This document shows positions 23,783 to 36,091 of a stretch of DNA of 64,000 bases, piece by piece. A program made the position numbers and the translations under genes. Under the pieces are notes generated by a model that was not told the DNA's origin, did no database searches, and saw nothing but the letters and a program-made list of their open reading frames with translations. Location: assembly GCA_023935145.1 (NCBI GenBank), contig CM043700.1:32163501-32227500 (forward strand), written 5' to 3'. Source of the DNA: Bretschneidera sinensis (Eukaryota > Streptophyta > Magnoliopsida > Brassicales > Akaniaceae). Each line of letters starts with the position of its first letter. The first letter of the stretch is position 1.

Positions 23783-23825
23783 ATGTCATCCGTATAACCG
23801 TCAAATGATAATTTTCCACGTAGAA
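23783..23825 (-). repeat. Inverted partial satellite monomer at the head of array 2
   Basis: Reverse complement reads TTCTACGTGGAAAATTATCA and then GGTTATACGGATGACAT, an opposite-oriented piece of the 178-bp monomer. It matches the piece at 20866-20908. Confidence 0.7.
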
Positions 23826-23883
23826 AAACTATAATTCACATCAATTGATAATGTCATCCTCATCTCATGAATTGGATGGGTAG

Positions 23884-26545
23884 TGTCCGCCGCCGCAAGA
23901 TATAGATGGCATAGATTTGTAATTCTACGTGGATAATTATTATCGGGTGATCGTACAGATGATGTGATACGAATGTTTTTACCTAATAATTTCTCGGTAT
24001 ATTTGGTCAAGAATGACATCTTCTACTTTTAGAATTTTGTATAATGTGTCTTATTTTTTGTTAGAGTCACCGCAAAAATATATGACATAGATTTGTAATT
24101 CTACATGGATAATTATTATCGGGTGATCGTACGGATAACGTGATACCAATGCTTTTAACTAATGATTTCTCGGTATATTTGGTCGAACATAGCATCTTCT
24201 CCTTTTGGAATTTTGTATAATTAGCTTTATTTTTTGTTTGAGTCCGCCGTAGGATATTGATGACATTGATTAGTAATTATACGTGGATAATTATTATCGG
24301 GTGATTGTATAGATGACGTGATACGAATGCCTTTAACTAATAATTTCTTGGTATATTTGGTTGAAAATAACATTTTCTGCTTTTGGAATTTTGTATAATG
24401 GGTGTTATTTTTTGTTAGAGTCCGCCACAAGATATTGATGTCATAGATTTGTAATTTTACGTGGATAATTATTATCGGGTTATCGAATAGATGACGTTAT
24501 ACTAATGCCTTTACCTAATAATTTCTCGATATATTTGGTCAAAAATAGCATCTTCTGCTTTTGTAATTTTGTATAATTGATGTTATTTTTCGATAGAGTC
24601 CGCCGCAAGATATAGATGACATAGATTTGTAATTCTACATGGATAATTATTATCAGGTGATCATGCGGATGACGTGATACAAATGTTTTTACCTAATAAT
24701 TTATCGGTATATTTGGTCAAAAATAGCATTTTCTGCTTTTGGAATTTTGTATAATTTGTCTAATTTTTTTGTTAGTGTTCGCCACAAGATGTAGATGACA
24801 GAGATTTGTAATTTTACATGGATAATTATTATCGGGTAATTGTACGGATGACATGATACAAATGCCTTTACCTAATAATTTCTCGGTATATTTGGTCGAA
24901 AATGGCATCTTCTGCTTTTGGAATTTTGTATAATTGGTGTTATTTTTTGTTAGAGTCCGCCGCAAGATATAAATGACATAGATTTATAATTCTACGTAGA
25001 TAATTTTTATCAGCTGATCGTATGGATGACGTGATACGAATGTCTTGACTTAATAATTTCTCGGTATATTTGGTCAAAATAGCATTTTTTGCTTTTGGAA
25101 TTTTGTATAATTGGTGTTATTTTTCGTTAGAGTGCGCCGCAAGATATAGATGACGTAGATTTGTAATTCTACCTGGATAATTATTATCTAGTGATCGTAC
25201 GGATGACTTGATACGAATGTTTTTACCTAAAAATTTCTTGGTATATTTGGTCAAAAATAGCATTTTCTGCTTTTGGAATTTTGTACAATTTGTGTTATTT
25301 TTTGTTAGAGTCCGCCGCAAGATATAGATAACATAGATTTGTAATTTTACGTGGATAATTATTATCGGGTGATCGTACGGTTGACGTGATACGAATGCCT
25401 TTACCTAATAATTTCTCTGTATATTTGGTCGAAAATTGCATCTTTTGCATTTGGAATATTGTATAATTGGTGTTATTTTTTTGTTAGAGTCCGTCGCAAG
25501 ATATAGATTTGTAATTCTACGCGGATAATTATTATCGGGTGATCGTACGGATGACGTAATACGAATGTTTTTACCTAATAATTTCTCGGTATATTTGGTT
25601 GAAAATAGCATCTTCTACTTTTGGAATTTTGTATAATTAGTGTTATTTTTTGTTTGAGTCTGCCGCAAGATATTGATGACATTGATTAGTAATTCTACGT
25701 GGATAATTATTATCGGGTGATTGTACGAATAACGTGATACGAATGCTTTTACCTAATAATTTTTCGGTATATTTGGTTGAAAATATCATCTTTTGCTTTT
25801 GGAATTTTGTATAATGGGTGTTATTTTTTGTTAGAGTCCACTGCAAGATATTGATGACATAGATTTGTAATTCTATGTGAATAATTATTATCGGGAGTTC
25901 GTATGGATGACGTGATACTGATGCCTTTACCTAATAATTTCTCGATATATTTGGTCAAAAATAGCATCTTCTGCTTTTGAAATTTTGTATAATTGGTGTT
26001 ATTTTTAGTTAGAGTCCGCCGCAAGATATAGATGACATAGATTTTTAATTCTACGTGGATAATTATTATCTGGTGAGCGTACGGATAACGTGATACGAAT
26101 GTTTTTGCTTAATAATTTTTCGGTATATTTGGTCAAAAATAGCATTTTCTGCTTTTAGAATTTTGTATAATTTGTGTTATTTTTTGTTAGAGTCCGCCGC
26201 AAGATATAGATGACATAGATTTGTAATTTTACGTGGATAATTATTATCGGTTGATCATACGGATTACATGATGCGAATACCTTTACCTAATAATTTCTCG
26301 ATATATTTGGTCGAAAATAGCATCTTCTGCGTTTGGAATTTTGTATAATTGGTACTATTTTTTGTTAGAGTCCGCCACAAGATAGAAATAATATAGATTT
26401 GTAATTCTACGTGGATAATTATTATCGGGTGACCATACGGATGACATGATACGAATGCTTTTGCTTAATAATTTTTCGATATATTTGGTTTAAAATAACA
26501 TCTTTTACTTTTGAAATTTTGTATAATTGATGTTATTTTTTGTTA
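23884..26545. repeat. Satellite array 2: about 15 monomers of 178 bp
   Basis: The same monomer as array 1, phased at about 23886, 24064, 24240, 24418, 24597, 24775, 24953, 25131, 25309, 25488, 25656, 25835, 26012, 26190 and 26367. Diagnostic variants show order. The 'GACATTGATTAGTAATT' variant occurs at 24240 and 25656, eight monomers (1416 bp) apart. Monomers 7-15 here match monomers 3-11 of array 1 variant by variant. One unit near 25488 lacks about 10 bp (GATGACATAG). Confidence 0.95.
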
Positions 26546-27215
26546 GAAAATATACCACATCATTTAAAATTGAGCCTATGCTATTGCTACGTCATTTAAT
26601 TTAGTTAATGTTGATAATAAACTTATGGGTTAAGTGAATGTTGTATCTTTAACCGCTCTAATCCAATTCTAACTGAGGTGGCATACTATTTTAACCATGA
26701 ACAATACCAATTTTACCAAGATTCCAAATATAGATGATCTTTATCCTAATCAATAATAGTCAAATTTACCCAAACAAGATTATCGAAATTTAAATTCAGT
26801 TTGGTTAAATTAATATCAAATCTAAAATCTTGATACTTCTATTATTTAAGTTTGACGTCGGCTATTTAATATATCGTTACTTAAATATCAAATTAAGTGA
26901 ATTATTACCATATAGAGTGAAGTATTAGATATATTTTTTATTTACCGCGTTGGTTTAACATGAACTATTCTTCATCCATTCATAAAACATCTTTTTATCC
27001 ATATTTAAAATGTCAAAACTCAATGAGTCGAATAAATATTTGAATTTGGAAGTCTTATTCAAACTCAATACCAAATAATACTCATAATTAATCAATCAGT
27101 GTAACTGATATTTGTCAGAACAGTAATTATTAACATAAAAACAAAAGCTTTCAACATGATAAAATTATTTAAATGTAATTTTATCATTTCAAATCATTTT
27201 GACATTAACAATTTA
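26546..27215. repeat. 3'-flank segment copy 3
   Basis: Nearly identical to 22926-23590, diverging after GACATTAACA near 27205. From there unique sequence leads to the RRM gene copy 2 (stop at 27756). Between 27216 and 27755 no other gene is supported. A short duplicated GGAAATCTAGGAAC phrase occurs at 27580-27650. Confidence 0.85.
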
Positions 27216-27755
27216 TGTTCTGACAATATCATCGGTCCCACAATAATTCATAACGTTACTTCTTTAAAATTCTTTTATGCCTATAGCTCTAACAAGGCCA
27301 AAGACAAAGCGGGCAACTAGTAACCTCGTAAAGAAAAGAATCAAATTTGTTCCTCTATTGAGTTTGATGTTATGAAAATCTGATAAACAATATATTTTGT
27401 AGTATTTTTGTTTATACCTTCTCAAGAAGGGGAAAAAAAGAGTAATGATCAAAAGTTTGAGCACTAATTAAGTTCTTCATGAGTCAATAATATGTTTCAC
27501 ACGAGGAAAACAGTAGTTTACATCACTTGAAAAGTTTACATCCCTGTGGAGGACTTCAATGAAGGGAAACAAAGAACAAAAGGAAATCTAGGAACTTTTT
27601 CAAGTTCCATTATTTCCTGGAACAAAGGAAATCTAGGAACATAACCGAGATCCATTATTTCACTTCTAGAAAAATTTAAAACATCCAACTATGTTGTTCT
27701 GAAAAAGAACTGAAACACAATTATTAAACAGATCCTACCAAGGAAAGAAAATGAT

Positions 27756-28673
27756 TTAAGGCCCTCGAAACACAGCTGGAGGCATCGGCAGCATAGGTGG
27801 TAATGGAGCAAGCGAGGCTCTCGGGCGTTTTGGCACGAATTTGCGAGCCCACACATGCTTCCCATTGATGGAAAATTTTACTTTCGCCGCACCATTGAGA
27901 ACAGAATTCAAGGCCAATACTGTTTGAAAAACAATACGAGCAAACAGTGACTGCTCATTCCGGTTCACCTCTTGCATCTGCAAGGACTCGATGCAATCCC
28001 CATAATTTCTAAAGAAATATTCTCGGACCTCCTGTTCAGACACAGGGTAGCCTTTAGAGAAGGTAACAAACATAGTCCTCTCCTCAGCCGGTACTGCAGT
28101 TTGCTGGTTCCAAGCATGTCCACCTTCGTTAGGGCCAAATCCCATCAAAGGAAATCCAAATCCAGGGCGAATGAGGGGTTGCTGAAAAGATTGCCGCATT
28201 GCCCTCTGACCATCTACCATGCTTTGAGCAGCATTTCTTTCAACAGCTAGCTGCATGATGTCAGATAGTGCTATGATACATACCTCGTTCATCACTGTCG
28301 TCATTCCTTGAGTTGCAAGGAGTCGATTTTCAAGGAAAAACTGAAGAGAGATCTTTTTTTTCATCAAACTTTGTATCAGATGGATATCACTCCCTTCAGA
28401 TGAGGAAGCGATTTGGCCGTTGTTAATGCAGTTGAGACAAACGACTGCCTCATCAGCAAGCTCGTTTATTAGAATCATTGGTAAGGGGATCATCTTATCA
28501 ATGATATCATCAAAGCTTACAATCTCCAACCAATACAATAGAGCCAAAACATGCATCGACTCAACAGGATCCCGCCATAGGTGGATTACAAGAATGCCAT
28601 ATATCTCCCGGTCTATGGCGTGGAATGCATTGATTTGCTCTTGTGTAATTACAAAATTATCTAGAGAATCCAT
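27756..28673 (-). CDS. Plant protein with C-terminal RRM-like domain, copy 2, 305 aa
   Basis: A single coding exon runs from ATG at 28673 (MDSLDNFVITQEQ) to the stop at 27756. It is collinear with copy 1 over the whole length. The order is an N-terminal helical region (IDREIYGILVIHLWRDPVES; LPMILINELADEAVVCL), a linker, and an RRM-like domain (TMFVTFSKGYP; EYFFRNYGDCIESLQM; LFARIVFQ). The Pro-rich tail is shorter. Both frames are intact with many amino-acid differences, which argues that both copies have been under selection rather than one being dead. The upstream frame differs from copy 1 by about 9 bp, supporting the chosen start. A conserved CAG|GTTTCT donor lies at 28987/28986. Confidence 0.8.
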   Translation of the reverse strand: MDSLDNFVITQEQINAFHAIDREIYGILVIHLWRDPVESMHVLALLYWLEIVSFDDIIDKMIPLPMILINELADEAVVCLNCINNGQIASSSEGSDIHLIQSLMKKKISLQFFLENRLLATQGMTTVMNEVCIIALSDIMQLAVERNAAQSMVDGQRAMRQSFQQPLIRPGFGFPLMGFGPNEGGHAWNQQTAVPAEERTMFVTFSKGYPVSEQEVREYFFRNYGDCIESLQMQEVNRNEQSLFARIVFQTVLALNSVLNGAAKVKFSINGKHVWARKFVPKRPRASLAPLPPMLPMPPAVFRGP

Positions 28674-30370
28674 TTTCAGCACAAGATACAACGCAAGATA
28701 TGTACTTGAATGTCGAGAGACCACCAAAAGGTACCAGCACCCTGCTAAGAAAACATAGCAGTCATTATCTTACATAAACTGAAAATGAAATGAAGATAGC
28801 AGCTCAGAACAAAAACAGGTTGCAATCACAAAACTAAACTAAGAGAGTTAGATTATATTGCTTAGCCAAATGCTAGAAATAGCCCAAGGGTGTAAATCTA
28901 AAACAATTTCTTATACAGAGAAGTATATAAAATCAAAGAAGCTTCAAGACATCATTTTTAAGCAATGCTAACAAGCAGAAAGAAACCTGAAGGTGATTCT
29001 TCACTGGTTTCTGCCAACGACTAGAAAGTGAAAATCACAGGGCTGCTACAGATGATATTCTGACTGTTCAGTCCAAGCCCCAATATATAAGCCTGTAAGA
29101 GCATATATGCAAACTAAGATTGAGCTGGGGCCATTAAGATGTTCTTATCATTTTTTGTTTATATTGCCAGAACTTTGCTGGCTTGGATTCAATTTAAGAA
29201 AAAAACAATTATGGTAAAATACTATTAATTACCTTCAACATTTCTATAGCAACTGTAGCTTAAATCATTTACAGCTTTCCTTTCTCAGGGTCTTGAATAT
29301 CTAGCGATGACAAAACTTTACAAATGTCTAACAAGACAGAGCATAATAACAACCAACTCACAAAAAAATTGAAAATCTACCAATTTGGCTAATCCTAATG
29401 GTTTGATTCTGTGGGTAACAAATTTGTTAAGGTGGTATGTTCAAACCAGGCAGGAAATTCATTAATTCAGCTTATTCCTGTGCAGAATCAATCTTATAAC
29501 AGCAACAAATAAAAAAAACACATAAAATTGAATATATATTTTCAGTTTTTCGTTAAATACTCAATCTATAATAGCATGTGTCAACCTCTGCTACAATACA
29601 CACGGTTCCCCATTTAGAAAAAAGTATACTATCGTTCGAAACTCAGGAAAAATTATTACGAGATCTCAATCGTACTTAATTGCTTAAGTTTTGTCGATCC
29701 CCTATCAGGTTGATTACCATATAAAAACCTCTATTTTGAGAGGCGAAATACTATATAATAACCTCTAATAAATCGATGATCTAATATGACATTTTCTTAT
29801 GAAACAAAAGTAAGGAACATGCTTCAAATTTATCCCTACCTATTAAGCAAGATGTTAAGTTTCATTAATTGTTCAGTCGGTTTAGGCGAACTCTAATTAC
29901 ACGATTGTCATCAACTAAATTAAGCCTAAGTTCTTCACTTAATATTCCTAATCTGTCTGCAAGGAAAGGTGAAGATAATAATATCTTGGCATTTTAGCTT
30001 TCCTGTGTATAGTTGGTAACGCTGTAAATTAACTTGATTTGATTAATTATTTTACATTGATAAGTAAATTAAAAATTCACTGCAGAATCAAACAACAGTA
30101 TCCGCCAACTCCATCTTTGATAGCCACAAATGACTAGTTATTTCACTTTAATAATTCTGCTTAAATAAGGTCATCATAACTCATAAAATCTCTAAACAAC
30201 ACTATTATTTTAGCTGGTAATCATGATACTATCTTGGTGATACTTCCAATTTGTGTGTGCATGGGTTTTCTTCTCATTTTCTAGCCATCAAATTATTAGC
30301 TGACTTCAACAATTTTACCCTAAATCTAGCCATAACCAAAGGGAGAGGGGATCAGGAACATTTCCAAAAT
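28674..30370. repeat. 5' flank of RRM gene copy 2
   Basis: Homologous to 19435-20790, ending with TTCCAA(T/C)TTGTGTGTG and GGGAGAGGGGATCAGG near 30240-30360. Unlike copies 1 and 2, no satellite follows. Insertions not shared with copy 1 lie around 29560-30100 (for example AACCTCTATTTTGAGAGG at about 29730). Confidence 0.7.
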
Positions 30371-31555
30371 TCTACAAGTCTTGTTCCGAATTCTTTCATG
30401 CTTTTATTGACCTCTTCACTATATAACCTTCTGCTTTATGGAGACAAGTTTTTTAAATGTGTAAAATATACATAATGTAAGTTCTTTTATTTTTTTATCA
30501 AATTCCAATGGACAGTTGAATAATTTAATTTTAAATGCAAAAAGTAAATTGAATGTTTTATTTATATGATTTTTTTAATAATTTAGATCCATTTAGTTCA
30601 TCAATTTATTAACTAAAGTTTTGGACTTTCAGCTACTTAAATTTACATTACACTTACTGAGTTAATTTTTTTTCTTATTTCAGTATGTAATAACTTTGTT
30701 CCCTCTTAACTAAAATCCTACCTCCGCCACATAATCTAGCTACAAAATTTACCAGATGGAACTATCTTTTCCCACGAGTCAATTACACGTTAATTTAATG
30801 GCTTAAAATTTCATATTGAAAATTTCTTGCTCTAGTTTTTAAACTGGTTTTGGCTTCAGATTTGTACCTCGTTTCTCCTTGGCAGTGAATACAACATCTA
30901 GACCATCCATCTATAATAGCTGAATCAGCACCCAATCCTATCTTCGTTGTTGCTAGGATCTCAAGAACTTGAATGATGCAGCAATCGCCCATCTTTAACA
31001 GTTGAGCATGGGTGCTTGAAAGACTCTCACGCAATGGCAACCATTAGCCAATCCACTTCACGTCAAAATCCATAACCATTGAATAAAGAACTTTGAGCAC
31101 AATTCAGATCACAACAGTATTAACGATCACGCTTCAATCACCAAGAGAAAGTGAGGCAACATGGGAAAAGAAACTGTGCTAAGAAAATGCACGAAAAGCA
31201 AACAACTGTTTGCCTCCTACCTACTTCAAACTTTTCCCATTCAGCAGGATAATTGGCTCCTACAGATTCAAAACTACGAGAAGAAACCAACGTTTGCAAT
31301 ACAAGATATATTTAACTTCTTGGGTAATACAACCAAAGCATTCCAGTCATTATCTAACAGCCAAAGCAAAAAAGAGATGAGGAAACGTGGCAGATATTGT
31401 ATTCTCAAAATTCCCAGCCATGATCTACCTAAAGGATCGAGTACAATGGGAAAAACCACGAGATTAAAGCAGGACACTGCCTACGCTGAACTCCTAACAC
31501 CATGATTTTTCCTGACTTCCAGATTCAGTGTGAAAGTGATACTTCAGCTGAATGT
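30371..31555. other. Intergenic stretch and probable 3' UTR of the OXS3-like gene
   Basis: No supported gene. The part next to 31556 is likely the 3' UTR of the OXS3-like gene on the minus strand. Frames at 30795-31040 and 31161-31505 are short and unrecognised. Confidence 0.5.
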
Positions 31556-34500
31556 TCAATGCAGTTCGTTGTCCTTATCTCCATTACAAAGTGCTAATTT
31601 AGTTATGTTAGGAGTTGCACTAGAAACACATTGTAGATCAGACAAAGAGAAAGACCGCCATGGAGGGTTACGTCGAGAAGGCGGAGACGATGACCTGTTG
31701 CTGGGCGATATTTTAGCTTGTGGATGTCGTGGTGGAAGACAGCAGGATGGTGATGACGATATCAAGTTGGAATCCTCGCTGTTATTATTGCTTTCGGAGC
31801 TGCTTGAAGTTGCTCCAAGATTCAATGTGCTTCGGCAGGGCTTTGCTGGTTTCTTTGATATCCCACTTCCATTATTCCTCATCAAAGGATAATTGAGGTT
31901 CTTATCCCAGAAACTATGAGCTAATAAATTCTTGCGTTTCCTGTTGTAGGAATTCTCGGGCTTTGCAAGGTCTTTAATAGAGGAAACAGATGATGTATCT
32001 GATAGGCTTGTGAAGGACTTTGATTTGCCACTGTAAAACTTAGATATGCCTCTCCTGAAATAGACAAAAGAACACAAAATTTAGAACCAAAAATAATGAC
32101 AGGGTGGAGTAAATCAGACAGCAAAACATGTTTCAATTTAATGATACTTATTATAATGGTAATACTATTTTCACTAACAAATTATACTACACTGTTTTAC
32201 AAACTCGTGAACGAAATTAATACCAACATTGCCCCTTGAATTTGACACGTGAACAAATAAATGTGCTCCACATCAGTTTGTATAAAGTTTTATATGATTT
32301 TGTTAGTGAAAATAACAGCGCTCTTATTAAAAGGTGGTATCTTATGCCCGTTGGTCTGTATTAGATAACACTACAAGGCTTAATTTATAACAAATAAAAA
32401 TCGCTCCTTACCGGATAAATATTCCAACTCAGTCGCTTCATATGTTAACAACCACAAGTGACTAACCACCGTACTATTCTCACATAAGACAAACTGTACT
32501 CTGTTTTCATCTAGCTACATAACAAAACATTATCCTGAGGAAAATTCCCAAAAAAGATTAAAAAGAGTTGTAACTTAAAATGAAAATGCATACAGGGGTT
32601 GGAAGGCCTTTTAAAATTACAAGTGCGTCTTGACATAGTCCTTTGTAGAGTTGAACTAATATGCCATGAAAAGGAAAATAATATCTAAATGCTCCTTGAC
32701 TTCTAATCTCTAGCCCTTGCTAATTAACACTTTGGAACTAATATGTACTCTCGCATGCATGTTGGGTCCACGGAATTTAATGTCCTTCCAATATTTTTGA
32801 AGCACTTTAATTTACCAATCAAGTAAGCACAACTATATCAAAAAGGCACTTGCTTCACAAAAGTTGCAAAGATATCAGTAAATGCTTCCTAGTTCTATAA
32901 CTTCTGGTAACATCTTCGAAGCATTCCTAACTCTGTTAACCAAAGCATTATCTCCCCCCCCCCCTCTTACAATCCCTTTTTTCTTCCCACACCCAACCCC
33001 CTGCCGTTATAGGAACACAAGTTCCCCATCCACTTAAAACTTCATTAACTTCAATTACATCGTATCTTGGAACTAATATGTACTCTCGCATGCATGTTGG
33101 GTCCATGGAATTTAATGTCCTTCCAATATTTTTGAAGCACTTCCTAATTTACCAATCAAGTAAAGCACAACTATATCAAAAAGGCACTTGCTTCACAAAA
33201 GTTGCAAAGATATCAGTAAATGCTTCCTAGTTCTACATCCTTCAGGTAACATCTTCGAAGCATTCCTAACTCAGTCCCCCCCCCCCCTCTCTCTCTCCCC
33301 CTACAACCCCCTTTTTCTTCCCACACCCAACCCCCAGCCGTTATTGGAACACAAGTTCCCCATCCACTTAAAACTTCATTAACTCAAATTACATCGTATC
33401 TTAGAACCAGCTGTTTTAAATTAAAGTAACATGCCAAAACAAGTCAGTATAAAAAATGAATGTGGTGGAAAAAATATTGAGCTAAATCCAAAATTTTAGA
33501 AATCATTCAGCCACAATTTATGTTTTAACGATCATACCCCATTAAAATATAATTTTTGAAGAATCTGATTTTAGAAAATGATTTCCTTAAAGGTAAAAGT
33601 GATTGATGTTTTCGTGTGGGAATTAAAGGGCTCCAACCATGGAGACTTGCCTTAAAACAAGTCACCATAAAAATTGTCACATTTGGCAGTAATTGGAGTC
33701 AGATTTAATGGTAAATTTCTCAAATTTGGTGGTAAATTCTTACTGTCAAATGATAATTTTTTTCTGGTGACTTATTTTAAGGCAAGTCACCATAGCATTG
33801 GCCAAACTAAAGAACTCACGTGATTCCAGAGTTAGCTCATAACCAGTTACTAAATGGGGTTTACTAATTATTAATAAAGGGTGTGGCTTGGCTGTGGCCA
33901 CAGCCCTCATAAATGATAGTAATGTCAGTGGACAAAATTGCCCTTGATAAAAGCATTTTGAAAGTTATAGTTGTTTTTCCTTTCATTACGTTTCTTTGAC
34001 TTCTCTCATTATTCTCTTCTCTCTCTCCGCCGGTTAGGGAGTTGGGAGTATGGAGGTTATGAGGGTTCAAGAGAAATTTATTTTGACTGTTGAATAGTTT
34101 TGTGGCTACAATAGCTTTTAATTAAGAGAGCCCTTTTCTTAGTTTTAGTTTTTCTTCCCTAATAAATGTTATCTAGTTTCATTAGTATGTTTACAGTGAT
34201 CGCTCTTAGTTTTGTTAATACGTCTACAGTAAATGGATAAATTATTGATGATAATAAAGAATGCAAGTTAAAAATCAACAACAGAATTTTCAATCAAGAG
34301 ATTCTCTAGGAGAGAGAAGAATGTGTAGCTAATATTGAAAATAAGAAAGCTCAAACTGTAACTTCTTGTCAAAATTCCACAACACATCAAAAGAAGAATT
34401 CAAAAGACTGAAGAAAAAGTTTACAGAAAAAAAAAATTAAACTTTTGGAAAACAAGTGTTTCTACTTTCTAAGATATTCAAAAATCTAAAAAAAAATCAA

Positions 34501-36091
34501 CCTTTAAGATAGCTATTTCTTTCCTTGGTGTGTTTTCTCCCTTTTCCCTTTGGAAGTATATTAAATATCTTAAATAGATGTGTTTTGAATTGTGGTTCTC
34601 TTAGAGGTAACATGCTAGTGAATTTATCAACATCTAAACCACTATATAGCAATATAAGGTCCAAATTGCACCATGCCAGCATAATATTAATAATCGCCAA
34701 AAAGTGACGAATTGAGGTCGCTGGCCAAGTATTCAGCAGATATGGGAAAAGTAGAGAGAGATTGGCGAAACTAAGGTGGGCCAAAACTTACATAGAGGGA
34801 ACTTGGGCGTATGTAATAGAACTTGTTTTGCCTAAATCTTTATTTGAGATTATCATCGAGTTTAATTTTCCAAGGGGTTGATGAGATTCATTTTTTTCCT
34901 AAGGGATTGACGAGATTCATAATAATCATGATTTCTGGGTGGTTTTGCCCGCTGACAAGATCCGGGGCATTTTCTGGCACGTGGAATGTGAATTTTATCT
35001 TTCTAATGGTGCTTTAGTTTTGTCATAGCGTGTAGGCATCAAATAAGATAGAAACGGTAGAGATGAGAGACAAAATGACATAATTTTTGTGGTTCTTAAT
35101 TATATGCTGACTTGGCACAATCTAGACTTGTATTGCTATTTAATTATTGAGATGATGATAAATACACTAATTTTTTTTTTTTTTCTGAGAGAACCAATAT
35201 CCTTGTGTTTTTGTCCGACTAATAAATTATCCTTAACTAGGCTTTGGCTATGGCAATAGCCCCACACACTAATAAATGATGATATGATTAATTTCTTCAT
35301 GCGTTCCAAACTAGGGGGGGCTTGGCAAAATCTCATAATCCGAAAATGGAGCAAACCCAAACCCAAAAATCGTTTAATCGAAATTTTTGGTTTGGTTTAT
35401 TTCTACGCATTTCATTATCGGTTAGGTTACGCGTTTTGATTTTCCAAAATACCGGCTAACCGAACCCATAGTCCATACACAACTATTTAAAACATATTAT
35501 AAGTAAATAATACACATACCAACAATTTACTGGTATAGACCGTTTTAACATTGAATCATAAACTCTAATAAAACTTTATGGATTATGTTTTGATAATTAA
35601 GCTCTGCTGTTACTCATCTAAATTTATACTACTATTACTAGTTAAAAAATATAACGAAATGATTATTTAAAACCAATAAGGATACAAACTTAAAACCCAT
35701 TTCAAGAATTTAACAATTCAACAAAACCATGAACAAATGTTAAATTTCAGTCAAGACCCAGTAGACAAAAACCTTTGAACAAGCTTTACCTGATCGGCAA
35801 AACCTCCTCTAAAGCATCCATGGTATCCAATGGCCCTTTGTACGAGCTCTGAACCTCAGTGTCCCCTGAATCCTCGCCATCCGATGAGTCACCGGACACG
35901 TCACTGTTCCTCCCGATCGACGACGAGTTGCAAGAGTCTAAATCCTCTTCTCCCTCCATCGCGCCCCGCCGGCCTCCGGCGAAAACTTCCTTCTCCCGAG
36001 GTCCATAGATCGAGATACACTGCATTCCGTGGATAAACCTTGACCGCTCGATCGTGTTACCACTATTCCTCTCAAAAGCAATCGGCATCAT
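31556..36091 (-). CDS. OXIDATIVE STRESS 3 (OXS3)-like protein, 266 aa, two exons
   Basis: Exon 1 is 35790-36091 (ATG at 36091) and exon 2 is 31556-32054. The donor is CAG|GTAA and the acceptor TTTCAG|GAG. The AG|G split codon gives ...LPIR|RGISKFY. The protein carries the family pattern SSIGRNSDVSGDSSDGED near residue 60, then YKGPLDTMDALEEVLPIR, then RGISKFYSGKSKSFTSLSD across the splice. The C-terminus is Ser- and Pro-rich with WRSFSLSDLQC near the end. OXS3-family proteins in Arabidopsis are nuclear or chromatin-associated factors linked to heavy-metal and oxidative stress tolerance. The biochemical activity is not settled. Two consecutive ATGs at the start are both in frame. The 3.7 kb intron is long for this family and is filled with repeats. 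Confidence 0.85.
32734..33403. repeat. 335-bp tandem duplication in the OXS3-like intron
   Basis: Copies start at 32734 and 33069, both with GGAACTAATATGTACTCTCG. They run through a poly-C tract (32954-32964 and 33276-33287) to TTACATCGTATCTT. Differences are few, indicating a fairly recent event. CT-repeat expansion follows the poly-C in copy 2. Confidence 0.9.
33628..33803. mobile_element. MITE with about 39-bp inverted termini
   Basis: The left end reads GGGCTCCAACCATGGAGACT and then TGCCTTAAAACAAGTCACCA. The right end, reversed, reads TGGCCAATGCTATGGTGACT and then TGCCTTAAAATAAGTCACCA. The 176-bp element is non-coding and sits in the OXS3-like intron. A target duplication is not clear, so the superfamily is left open. 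Confidence 0.7.
33890..33905. repeat. Perfect 16-bp palindrome GGCTGTGGCCACAGCC
   Basis: It is followed by CTCATAAATGAT. A related imperfect form, GGCTATGGCAATAGCC with downstream ACTAATAAATGAT, occurs at about 35247-35275 in the same intron. The two may be ends of related short elements. Confidence 0.6.

Noticed and set aside
20969..26545. A repeat-encoded protein from the minus-strand frames in the satellite (KYTEKLLGK...)
   Set aside because: The 178-bp period shifts frame every monomer, several starts are TTG rather than ATG, and stops interrupt each unit. Best treated as non-coding.
20969..26545. CRISPR-like array
   Set aside because: There is no repeat/spacer alternation. The whole 178-bp unit repeats, and the context is a plant genome.
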